A stretch of 64,000 bases of DNA, from positions 1-64,000 of the forward strand of contig JBBELK010001574.1 of NCBI GenBank assembly GCA_037783545.1, read 5' to 3'. The notes beneath the pieces are model-generated. The model was not told where the DNA came from. It ran no database searches and saw only the letters and a list, made by a program, of their open reading frames with translations. How positions within the stretch are numbered: position 1 is the stretch's first letter; the number at the start of each line of letters is the position of its first letter. A program made the position numbers and the translations under genes. This document shows, piece by piece, positions 11,988 through 22,380 of this stretch. Source of the stretch: Henricia sp. BOLD:AAB3569. Lineage: Eukaryota; Echinodermata; Asteroidea; Spinulosida; Echinasteridae.

Positions 11988-14900
11988 GCTCAGTCATTCG
12001 GACTGTCGTTAACGCACCGCAGTTTGGCTCGGCAATTTGGTCAAAGTGTGGTCCAAACGTCGGCAAATTTGGAGGTCGAAAAATGTTCCGACGAACTTCA
12101 AATTTTGCATGCCCTAAACTCTCTATATTGCGCACTTGTCATAACAAATTGACAGACTTTCGCCGGGAAATGGCAGAGAAATTTCAAAGTTTAGAAAAAA
12201 ACTGGGTTGAGGCTTCCTGACTGCTCTCACGCAAACCGTGGCTGTCTGTATATACACCTCTTTGGGGTACTCCTGAGTTGTGCGCATGCTCAGTCATTCG
12301 GACTGTCGTTAACGCACCGCAGTTTGGCTCGGCAATTTGGTCAAAGTGTGGTCCAAACGTCGGCAAATTTGGAGGTCGAAAAATGTTCCGACGAACTTCA
12401 AATTTTGCATGCCCTAAACTCTCTATATTGCGCACTTGTCATAAAAAATTGACAGACTTTCGCCGGGAAATGGCAGAGAAATTTCAAAATTTAGAAAAAA
12501 CTGGGTTGAGGCTTCCTGACTGCTCTCACGCAAACCGTGGCTGTCTGTACACACCTCTTTGGGGTACTCCTGAGTTGTGCGCATGCTCAGTCATTCGGAC
12601 TGTCGTTAACGCACCGCAGTTTGGCTCGGCAATTTAGTCAAAGTGTGGTCCAAACGTCGGCAAAATTGGAGGTCGAAAAATGTTCCGACGAACTTCAAAT
12701 TTTGCATGCCCTAAACTCTCTATATTGCGCACATGTCATAAAAAATTGACAGACTTTCGCCGGGAAATGGCAGAGAAATTTCAAAGTTTAGAAAAAACTG
12801 GGTTGAGGCTTCCTGACTGCTCTCACGCAAACCGTGGCTGTCTGTACACACCTCTTTGGGGTACTCCTGAGTTGTGCGCATGCTCAGTCATTCGGACTGT
12901 CGTTAACGCACCGCAGTTTGGCCCGGCAATTTGGTCAAAGTGTGGTCCAAACGTCGGCAAATTTGGAGGTCGAAAAATGTTCCGACGAACTTCAAATTTT
13001 GCATGCCCTAAACTCTCTATATTGCGCACTTGTCATAACAAATTGACAGACTTTCGCCGGGAAATGGCAGATAAATTTCAAAGTTTAGAAAAAACTGGGT
13101 TGAGGCTTCCTGACTGCTCTCACGCAAACCGTGGCTGTCTGTACACACCTCTTTGGGGTACTCCTGAGTTGTGCGCATGCTCAGTCATTCGGACTGTCGT
13201 TAACGCACCGCAGTTTGGCTCGGCAATTTGGTCAAAGTGTGGTCCAAACGTCGGCAAATTTGGAGGTCGAAAAATGTTCCGACGAACTTCAAATTTTGCA
13301 TGCCCTAAACTCTCTATATTGCGCACTTGTCATAAAAAATTGACAGACTTTCGCCGGGAAATGGCAGAGAAATTTCAAAGTTTAGAAAAAACTGGGTTGA
13401 GGCTTCCTGACTGCTCTCACGCAAACCGTGGCTGTCTGTACACACCTCTTTGGGGTACTCCTGAGTTGTGCGCAAGCTCAGTCATTCGGACTGTCGTTAA
13501 CGCACCGCAGTTTGGCTCGGCAATTTGGTCAAAGTGTGGTCCAAACGTCGGCAAATTTGGAGGTCGAAAAATGTTCCGACGAACTTCAAATTTTGCATGC
13601 CCTAAACTCTCTATATTGCGCACTTGTCATAACAAATTGACAGACTTTCGCCGGGAAATGGCAGAGAAATTTCAAAGTTTAGAAAAAAACTGGGTTGAGG
13701 CTTCCTGACTGCTCTCACGCAAACCGTGGCTGTCTGTATATACACCTCTTTGGGGTACTCCTGAGTTGTGCGCATGCTCAGTCATTCGGACTGTCGTTAA
13801 CGCACCGCAGTTTGGCTCGGCAATTTGGTCAAAGTGTGGTCCAAACGTCGGCAAAATTGGAGGTCGAAAAATGTTCCGACGAACTTCAAATTTTGCATGC
13901 CCTAAACTCTCTATATTGCGCACATGTCATAAAAAATTGACAGACTTTCGCCGGGAAATGGCAGAGAAATTTCAAAGTTTAGAAAAAACTGGGTTGAGGC
14001 TTCCTGACTGCTCTCACGCAAACCGTGGCTGTCTGTACACACCTCTTTGGGGTACTCCTGAGTTGTGCGCATGCTCAGTCATTCGGACTGTCGTTAACGC
14101 ACCGCAGTTTGGCTCGGCAATTTGGTCAAAGTGTGGTCCAAACGTCGGCAAATTTGGAGGTCGAAAAATGTTCCGACGAACTTCAAATTTTGCATGCCCT
14201 AAACTCTCTATATTGCGCACTTGTCATAAAAAATTGACAGACTTTCGCCGGGAAATGGCAGAGAAATTTCAAAGTTTAGAAAAAACTGGGTTGAGGCTTC
14301 CTGACTGCTCTCACGCAAACCGTGGCTGTCTGTATATACACCTCTTTGGGGTACTCCTGAGTTGTGCGCATGCTCAGTCATTCGGACTGTCGTTAACGCA
14401 CCGCAGTTTGGCTCGGCAATTTGGTCAAAGTGTGGTCCAAACGTCGGCAAATTTGGAGGTCGAAAAATGTTCCGACGAACTTCAAATTTTGCATGCCCTA
14501 AACTCTCTATATTGCGCACTTGTCATAAAAAATTGACAGACTTTCGCCGGGAAATGGCAGAGAAATTTCAAAATTTAGAAAAAACTGGGTTGAGGCTTCC
14601 TGACTGCTCTCACGCAAACCGTGGCTGTCTGTACACACCTCTTTGGGGTACTCCTGAGTTGTGCGCATGCTCAGTCATTCGGACTGTCGTTAACGCACCG
14701 CAGTTTGGCTCGGCAATTTAGTCAAAGTGTGGTCCAAACGTCGGCAAATTTGGAGGTCGAAAAATGTTCCGACGAACTTCAAATTTTGCATGCCCTAAAC
14801 TCTCTATATTGCGCACATGTCATAAAAAATTGACAGACTTTCGCCGGGAAATGGCAGAGAAATTTCAAAGTTTAGAAAAAACTGGGTTGAGGCTTCCTGA

Positions 14901-15909
14901 CTGCTCTCACGCAAACCGTGGCTGTCTGTACACACCTCTTTGGGGTACTCCTGAGTTGTGCGCATGCTCAGTCATTCGGACTGTCGTTAACGCACCGCAG
15001 TTTGGCCCGGCAATTTGGTCAAAGTGTGGTCCAAACGTCGGCAAATTTGGAGGTCGAAAAATGTTCCGACGAACTTCAAATTTTGCATGCCCTAAACTCT
15101 CTATATTGCGCACTTGTCATAACAAATTGACAGACTTTCGCCGGGAAATGGCAGATAAATTTCAAAGTTTAGAAAAAACTGGGTTGAGGCTTCCTGACTG
15201 CTCTCACGCAAACCGTGGCTGTCTGTACACACCTCTTTGGGGTACTCCTGAGTTGTGCGCATGCTCAGTCATTCGGGACTGTCGTTAACGCACCGCAGTT
15301 TGGCTCGGCAATTTGGTCAAAGTGTGGTCCAAACGTCGGCAAATTTGGAGGTCGAAAAATGTTCCGACGAACTTCAAATTGTGCATGCCCTAAACTCTCT
15401 ATATTGCGCACTTGTCATAAAAAAATTGACAGACTTTCGCCGGGAAATGGCAGAGAAATTTCAAAGTTTAGAAAAAAACTGGGTTGAGGCTTCCTGACTG
15501 CTCTCACGCAAACCGTGGCTGTCTGTACACACCTCTTTGGGGTACTCCTGAGTTGTGCGCATGCTCAGTCATTCGGACTGTCGTTAACGCACCGCAGTTT
15601 GGCTCGGCAATTTAGTCAAAGTGTGGTCCAAACGTCGGCAAATTTGGAGGTCGAAAAATGTTCCGACGAACTTCAAATTTTGCATGCCCTAAACTCTCTA
15701 TATTGCGCACTTGTCATAAAAAATTGACAGACTTTCGCCGGGAAATGGCAGAGAAATTTCAAATTTAGAAAAAACTGGGTTGAGGCTTCCTGACTGCTCT
15801 CACGCAAACCGTGGCTGTCTGTACACACCTCTTTGGGGTACTCCTGAGTTGTGCGCATGCTCAGTCATTCGGACTGTCGTTAACGCACCGCAGTTTGGCT
15901 CGGCAATTT
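11988..15909 (+). repeat. Satellite block with TATATA-insertion monomers and a seven-monomer repeat
   Basis: Three monomers here carry GTATATACACC in place of GTACACACC (near 12250, 13738 and 14333). The run of monomers starting at 12239 (TATATA plus AAAATTTAG, then TTTAGTC plus CACATGTC, then TTTGGCCCGG plus GCAGATAAA) recurs in the same order from 14323, an offset of 2,084 bp or seven monomers. Private changes include CGGGACTG near 15277 and a shortened TTTCAAATTTAG near 15763. Confidence 0.85.
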
Positions 15910-18534
15910 AGTCAAAGTGTGGTCCAAACGTCGGCAAATTTGGAGGTCGAAAAATGTTCCGACGAACTTCAAATTTTGCATGCCCTAAACTCTCTATATT
16001 GCGCACATGTCATAAAAAATTGACAGACTTTCGCCGGGAAATGGCAGAGAAATTTCAAAGTTTAGAAAAAAACTGGGTTGAGGCTTCCTGACTGCTCTCA
16101 CGCAAACCGTGGCTGTCTGTACACACCTCTTTGGGGTACTCCTGAGTTGTGCGCATGCTCAGTCTTTCGGACTGTCGTTAACGCACCGCAGTTTGGCTCG
16201 GCAATTTGGTCAAAGTGTGGTCCAAACGTCGGCAAATTTGGAGGTCGAAAAATGTTCCGACGAACTTTAAATTTTGCATGCCCTAAACTCTCTATATTGC
16301 GCACTTGTCATAACAAATTGACAGACTTTCGCCGGGAAATGGCAGAGAAATTTCAAAGTTTAGAAAAAAACTGGGTTGAGGCTTCCTGACTGCTCTCACG
16401 CAAACCGTGGCTGTCTGTACACACCTCTTTGGGGTACTCCTGAGTTGTGCGCATGCTCAGTCATTCGGACTGTCGTTAACGCACCGCAGTTTGGCTCGGC
16501 AATTTGGTCAAAGTGTGGTCCAAACTTCGGCAAATTTGGAGGTCGAAAAATGTTCCGACGAACTTCAAATTTTGCATGCCCTAAACTCTCTATATTGCGC
16601 ACTTGTCATAAAAAATTGACAGACTTTCGCCGGGAAATGGCAGAGAAAATTCAAAGTTTAGAAAAAACTGGGTTGAGGCTTCCTGACTGCTCTCACGCAA
16701 ACCGTGGCTGTCTGTACACACCTCTTTGGGGTACTCCTGAGTTGTGCGCATGCTCAGTCATTCGGACTGTCGTTAACGCACCGCAGTTTGGCTCGGCAAT
16801 TTGGTCAAAGTGTGGTCCAAACGTCGGCAAATTTGGAGGTCGAAAAATGTTCCGACGAACTTCAAATTTTGCATGCCCTAAACTCTCTATATTGCGCACT
16901 TGTCATAAAAAATTGACAGACTTTCGCCGGGAAATGGCAGAGAAATTTCAAAGTTTAGAAAAAACTGGGTTGAGGCTTCCTGACTGCTCTCACGCAAACC
17001 GTGGCTGTCTGTACACACCTCTTTGGGGTACTCCTGAGTTGTGCGCATGCTCAGTCATTCGGACTGTCGTTAACGCACCGCAGTTTGGCTCGGCAATTTG
17101 GTCAAAGTGTGGTCCAAACGTCGGCAAATTTGGAGGTCGAAAAATGTTCCGACGAACTTCAAATTTTGCATGCCCTAAACTCTCTATATTGCGCACTTGT
17201 CATACAAAATTGACAGACTTTCGCCGGGAAATGGCAGAGAAATTTCAAAGTTTAGAAAAAACTGGGTTGAGGCTTCCTGACTGCTCTCACGCAAACCGTG
17301 GCTGTCTGTACACACCTCTTTGGGGTACTCCTGAGTTGTGCGCATGCTCAGTCATTCGGACTGTCGTTAACGCACCGCAGTTTGGCTCGGCAATTTGGTC
17401 AAAGTGTGGTCCAAACGTCGGCAAATTTGGAGGTCGAAAAATGTTCCGACGAACTTCAAATTTTGCATGCCCTAAACTCTCTATATTGCGCACTTGTCAT
17501 AAAAAATTGACAGACTTTCGCCGGGAAATGGCAGAGAAATTTCAAAGTTTAGAAAAAACTGGGTTGAGGCTTCCTGACTGCTCTCACGCAAACCGTGGCT
17601 GTCTGTACACACCTCTTTAGGGTACTCCTGAGTTGTGCGCATGCTCAGTCATTCGGACTGTCGTTAACGCACCGCAGTTTGGCTCGGCAATTTGGTCAAA
17701 GTGTGGTCCAAACGTCGGCAAATTTGGAGGTCGAAAAATGTTCCGACGAACTTCAAATTTTGCATGCCCTAAACTCTCTATATTGCGCACTTGTCATAAA
17801 AAATTGACAGACTTTCGCCGGGAAATGGCAGAGAAATTTCAAAGTTTAGAAAAAAACTGGGTTGAGGCTTCCTGACTGCTCTCACGCAAACCGTGGCTGT
17901 CTGTACACACCTCTTTGGGGTACTCCTGAGTTGTGCGCATGCTCAGTCATTCGGACTGTCGTTAACGCACCGCAGTTTGGCTCGGCAATTTGGTCAAAGT
18001 GTGGTCCAAACGTCGGCAAATTTGGAGGTCGAAAAATGTTCCGACGAACTTCAAATTTTGCATGCCCTAAACTCTCTATATTGCGCACTTGTCATAAAAA
18101 ATTGACAGACTTTCGCCGGGAAATGGCAGAGAAATTTCAAAGTTTGGAAAAAACTGGGTTGAGGCTTCCTGACTGCTCTCACGCAAACCGTGGCTGTCTG
18201 TACACACCTCTTTGGGGTACTCCTGAGTTGTGCGCATGCTCAGTCATTCGGACTGTCGTTAACGCACCGCAGTTTGGCTCGGCAATTTGGTTAAAGTGTG
18301 GTCCAAACGTCGGCAAATTTGGAGGTCGAAAAATGTTCCGACGAACTTCAAATTTTGCATGCCCTAAACTCTCTATATTGCGCACTTGTCATAAAAAATT
18401 GACAGACTTTCGCCGGGAAATGGCAGAGAAATTTCAAAGTTTAGAAAAAACTGGGTTGAGGCTTCCTGACTGCTCTCACGCAAACCGTGGCTGTCTGTAC
18501 ACACCTCTTTGGGGTACTCCTGAGTTGTGCGCAA
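15910..18534 (+). repeat. Long intra-array duplication, copy 2
   Basis: This is the partner of 9363-11987. It carries the same nine diagnostic variants in the same order and spacing. Its own differences include a seven-A run after 16060 and TTAAAGTG near 18292. Shared order over nine or more monomers argues for a single segmental duplication or unequal crossover rather than repeated independent mutation. Confidence 0.9.
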
Positions 18535-20996
18535 GCTCAGTCATTCGGAGTGTCGTTAACGCACCGCAGTTTGGCTCGGCAATTTGGTCAAAGTGTGGTC
18601 CAAACGTCGGCAAATTTGGAGGTCGAAAAATGTTCCGACGAACTTCAAATTTTGCATGCCCTAAACTCTCTATATTGCGCACTTGTCATAAAAAATTGAC
18701 AGACTTTCGCCGGGAAATGGCAGAGAAATTTCAAAGTTTAGAAAAAAACTGGGTTGAGGCTTCCTGACTGCTCTCACGCAAACCGTGGCTGTCTGTACAC
18801 ACCTCTTTGGGGTACTCCTGAGTTGTGCGCATGCTCAGTCATTCGGACTGTCGTTAACGCACCGCAGTTTGGCTCGGCAATTTGGTCAAAGTGTGGTCCA
18901 AACGTCGGCAAATTTGGAGGTCGAAAAATGTTCCGACGAACTTCAAATTTTGCATGCCCTAAACTCTCTATATTGCGCACTTGTCATAAAAAATTGACAG
19001 ACTTTCGCCGGGAAATGGCAGAGAAATTTCAAAGTTTAGAAAAAACTGGGTTGAGGCTTCCTGACTGCTCTCACGCAAACCGTGGCTGTCTGTACACACC
19101 TCTTTGGGGTACTCCTGAGTTGTGCGCAAACTCAGTCATTCGGACTGTCGTTAACGCACCGCAGTTTGGCTCGGCAATTTGGTCAAAGTGTGGTCCAAAC
19201 GTCGGCAAATTTGGAGGTCGAAAAATGTTCCGACGAACTTCAAATTTTGCATGCCCTAAACTCTCTATATTGCGCACTTGTCATAACAAATTGACAGACT
19301 TTCGCCGGGAAATGGCAGAGAAATTTCAAAGTTTAGAAAAAAACTGGGTTGAGGCTTCCTGACTGCTCTCACGCAAACCGTGGCTGTCTGTATATACACC
19401 TCTTTGGGGTACTCCTGAGTTGTGCGCATGCTCAGTCATTCGGACTGTCGTTAACGCACCGCAGTTTGGCTCGGCAATTTGGTCAAAGTGTGGTCCAAAC
19501 GTCGGCAAATTTGGAGGTCGAAAAATGTTCCGACGAACTTCAAATTTTGCATGCCCTAAACTCTCTATATTGCGCACTTGTCATAAAAAATTGACAGACT
19601 TTCGCCGGGAAATGGCAGAGAAATTTTAAAGTTTAGAAAAAAACTGGGTTGAGGCTTCCTGACTGCTCTCACGCAAACCGTGGCTATCTGTACACACCTC
19701 TTTGGGGTACTCCTGAGTTGTGCGCATGCTCAGTCATTCGGACTGTCGTTAACGCACCGCAGTTTGGCTCGGCAATTTGGTCAAAGTGTGGTCCAAACGT
19801 CGGCAAATTTGGAGGTCGAAAAATGTTCCGACGAACTTCAAATTTTGCATGCCCTAAACTCTCTATATTGCGCACTTGTCATAAAAAATTGACAGACTTT
19901 CGCCGGGAAATGGCAGAGAAATTTCAAAGTTTAGAAAAAACTGGGTTGAGGCTTCCTGACTGCTCTCACGCAAACCGTGGCTGTCTGTACACACCTCTTT
20001 GGGGTACTCCTGAGTTGTGCGCAAGCTCAGTCATTCGGACTGTCGTTAACGCACCGCAGTTTGGCTCGGCAATTTGGTCAAAGTGTGGTCCAAACGTCGG
20101 CAAATTTGGAGGTCGAAAAATGTTCCGACGAACTTCAAATTTTGCATGCCCTAAACTCTGTATATTGCGCACTTGTCATAAAAAAATTGACAGACTTTCG
20201 CCGGGAAATGGCAGAGAAATTTCAAAGTTTAGAAAAAACTGGGTTGAGGCTTCCTGACTGCTCTCACGCAAACCGTGGCTGTCTGTACACACCTCTTTGG
20301 GGGTACTCCTGAGTTGTGCGCATGCTCAGTCATTCGGACTGTCGTTAACGCACCGCAGTTTGGCTCGGCAATTTGGTCAAAGTGTGGTCCAAACGTCGGC
20401 AAATTTGGAGGTCGAAAAATGTTCCGACGAACTTCAAATTTTGCATGCCCTAAACTCTCTATATTGCGCACTTGTCATAACAAATTGACAGACTTTCGCC
20501 GGGAAATGGCAGAGAAATTTCAAAGTTTAGAAAAAAACTGGGTTGAGGCTTCCTGACTGCTCTCACGCAAACCGTGGCTGTCTGTATATACACCTCTTTG
20601 GGGTACTCCTGAGTTGTGCGCGTGCTCAGTCATTCGGACTGTCGTTAACGCACCGCAGTTTGGCTCGGCAATTTGGTCAAAGTGTGGTCCAAACGTCGGC
20701 AAATTTGGAGGTCGAAAAATGTTCCGACGAACTTCAAATTTTGCATGCCCTAAACTCTCTATATTGCGCACTTGTCATAAAAAATTGACAGACTTTCGCC
20801 GGGAAATGGCAGAGAAATTTCAAAGTTTGGAAAAAAATGGGTTGAGGCTTCCTGACTGCTCTCACGCAAACCGTGGCTGTCTGTACACACCTCTTTGGGG
20901 TACTCCTGAGTTGTGCGCATGCTCAGTCATTCGGACTGTCGTTAACGCACCGCAGTTTGGCTCGGCAATTTGGTCAAAGTGTGGTCCAAACGTCGG
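18535..20996 (+). repeat. Satellite block left of the first SINE
   Basis: About eight monomers lie here. They include two further TATATA-insertion monomers (19391 and 20584), GCAAACTC (near 19129), GCAAGCTC (near 20024), a seven-A run near 20176, an extra G giving TTTGGGGGT near 20299, and GCGCGTGC near 20620. The block ends at CGTCGG (20991-20996), where the monomer is interrupted by the inserted element. Confidence 0.85.
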
Positions 20997-20998
20997 GT

Positions 20999-21009
20999 TG
21001 GCGTACGGG
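20999..21009 (+). promoter_or_regulatory. Pol III A box of SINE copy 1
   Basis: TGGCGTACGGG fits the A-box consensus at every fixed position and starts two bases into the element, as expected for a tRNA-derived internal promoter. Confidence 0.75.
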
Positions 21010-21041
21010 TTCTTTCCTCGCCTTTCACCTCTGGGGTCCCG

Positions 21042-21052
21042 GGTTCGAATCC
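21042..21052 (+). promoter_or_regulatory. Pol III B box of SINE copy 1
   Basis: GGTTCGAATCC is the canonical B box / T-loop sequence. The flanking CCGGG and CCGGG can pair at four of five positions, as a decayed tRNA T stem. Confidence 0.85.
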
Positions 21053-21212
21053 GGGGCGTGTATGTGGATTGGGTTTGCAGTCCCTACTTGACCGCGTGGG
21101 TTTTCCCCTGGGGCATTTCTCTGGGGGTTTTCCTCCCACTTCTAAAACTGTAACTCCTTCTTCGACATCTCAAGTTGATAATATAGTATAGTTAGCTAAA
21201 ACCGTATAGTTG

Positions 21213-21247
21213 ATGGCATAAAGGGCTTTAGTTGCCGAAGATGCCAT
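21213..21247 (+). repeat. 3' hairpin of SINE copy 1
   Basis: The inverted repeat ATGGCAT (21213-21219) and ATGCCAT (21241-21247) encloses a 21-nt loop just upstream of the CAA tail. Such 3' stem-loops are where the reverse transcriptase of a partner LINE can recognise SINE RNA; that role here is inference. Confidence 0.6.
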
Positions 21248-21270
21248 AAAATATACAACAACAACAACAA

Positions 21271-22107
21271 CTCTCTATATTGCGCACTTGACATAAAAAA
21301 TTGACAGACTTTCGCCGGGAAATGGCAGAGAAATTTCAAAGTTTAGAAAAAACTGGGTTGAGGCTTCCTGACTGCTCTCACGCAAACCGTGGCTGTCTGT
21401 ACACACCTCTTTGGGGTACTCCTGAGTTGTGCGCATGCTCAGTCATTCGGACTGTCGTTAACGCACCGCAGTTTGGCTCGGCAATTTGGTCAAAGTGTGG
21501 TCCAAACGTCGGCAAATTTGGAGGTCGAAAAATGTTCCGACGAACTTCAAATTTTGCATGCCCTAAACTCTCTATATTGCGCACTTGTCATAAAAAAATT
21601 GACAGACTTTCGCCGGGAAATGGCAGAGAAATTTCAAAGTTTAGAAAAAACTGGGTTGAGGCTTCCTGACTGCTCTCACGCAAACCGTGGCTGTTTGTAC
21701 ACACCTCTTTGGGGTACTCCTGAGTTGTGCGCATGCTCAGTCATTCGGACTGTTGTTAACGCACCGCAGTTTGGCTCGGCAATTTGGTCAAAGTGTGGTC
21801 CAAACGTCGGCAAATTTGGAGGTCGAAAAATGTTCCGACGAACTTCAAATTTTGCATGCCCTAAACTCTCTATATTGCGCACTTGTCATAAAAAATTGAC
21901 AGACTTTCGCCGGGAAATGGCAGAGAAATTTCAAAGTTTAGAAAAAACTGGGTTGAGGCTTCCTGACTGCTCTCACGCAAACCGTGGCTGTCTGTACACA
22001 CCTCTTTGGGGTACTCCTGAGTTGTGCGCATGCTCAGTCATTCGGACTGTCGATAACGCACCGCAGTTTGGCTCGGCAATTTGGTCAAAGTGTGGTCCAA
22101 ACGTCGG
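21271..22107 (+). repeat. Satellite segment between the two SINE copies
   Basis: It is 837 bp long, corresponding to three monomers minus the 55 bp replaced by the element, plus one extra A near 21590. It starts at CTCTCTATATTG and ends at CGTCGG. The variant CACTTGACAT (A near 21291) immediately right of the SINE replaces CACTTGTCAT and is found elsewhere only right of the second SINE. The monomer before the second SINE carries TCGATAACG (near 22052). Confidence 0.92.
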
Positions 22108-22109
22108 GT

Positions 22110-22120
22110 TGGCGTACGGG
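22110..22120 (+). promoter_or_regulatory. Pol III A box of SINE copy 2
   Basis: TGGCGTACGGG is identical to the A box of copy 1. Confidence 0.75.
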
Positions 22121-22152
22121 TTCTTTCCTCGCCTTTCACCTCTGGGGTCCCG

Positions 22153-22163
22153 GGTTCGAATCC
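22153..22163 (+). promoter_or_regulatory. Pol III B box of SINE copy 2
   Basis: GGTTCGAATCC is identical to the B box of copy 1. Confidence 0.85.
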
Positions 22164-22322
22164 GGGGCGTGTATGTGGATTGGGTTTGCAGTCCCTACTT
22201 GACCGCGTGGGTTTTCCCCTGGGGCATTTCTCTGGGGTTTTCCTCCCACTTCTAAAACTGTAACTCCTTCTTCGTCATCTCAAGTTGATAATATAGTATA
22301 GTTAGCTAAAACCGTATAGTTG

Positions 22323-22357
22323 ATGGCATAAAGGGCTTTAGTTGCCGAAGATGCCAT
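22323..22357 (+). repeat. 3' hairpin of SINE copy 2
   Basis: ATGGCAT (22323-22329) and ATGCCAT (22351-22357) are conserved exactly from copy 1. Confidence 0.6.
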
Positions 22358-22380
22358 AAAATATACAACAACACCAACAA

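Larger units (their letters stand above)
20997..21270 (+). mobile_element. tRNA-derived SINE-like insertion, copy 1
   Basis: This 274-bp sequence is unrelated to the satellite. From 5' to 3' it has an A box TGGCGTACGGG (20999-21009, a full match to TRGYNNANNGG) and a B box GGTTCGAATCC (21042-21052), 32 bp apart and inside a T-arm-like hairpin. A GT/CC-rich middle follows (about 21061-21140), then an AT-rich 3' part with the inverted repeat ATGGCAT/ATGCCAT (21213-21219 and 21241-21247), and five CAA repeats (21256-21270). This is the architecture of a SINE: RNA polymerase III promoter head, body, LINE-like tail. It encodes no protein and would depend on a partner LINE for movement. No target-site duplication is present, and 55 bp of the host monomer are missing at the site. 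The GT/CC-rich middle recalls conserved central domains reported in invertebrate SINEs, but I cannot assign the family. Confidence 0.85.
22108..22380 (+). mobile_element. tRNA-derived SINE-like insertion, copy 2
   Basis: This 273-bp copy has the same 5' and 3' junctions with the satellite as copy 1, 1,111 bp upstream. The A box (22110-22120) and B box (22153-22163) are intact, the 3' hairpin arms are at 22323-22329 and 22351-22357, and the tail is CAA CAA CAC CAA CAA. Only three differences from copy 1 are visible: one G fewer in the G run near 22235, T instead of A at 22275, and C instead of A at 22374. Identical breakpoints and the shared TTGACAT flank show that this copy arose by tandem duplication of the SINE-bearing satellite segment, not by a new retrotransposition. 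Confidence 0.85.

Noticed and set aside
20997-21070. Functional tRNA gene in the SINE head
   Set aside because: There is no complete acceptor stem or recognisable anticodon arm, and the T stem has a mismatch. It is a tRNA-derived promoter, not a tRNA.
21010-21153. Open frames running from satellite into the SINE (for example at 20614-21153)
   Set aside because: They are chance read-through across the junction; the SINE has no coding capacity.
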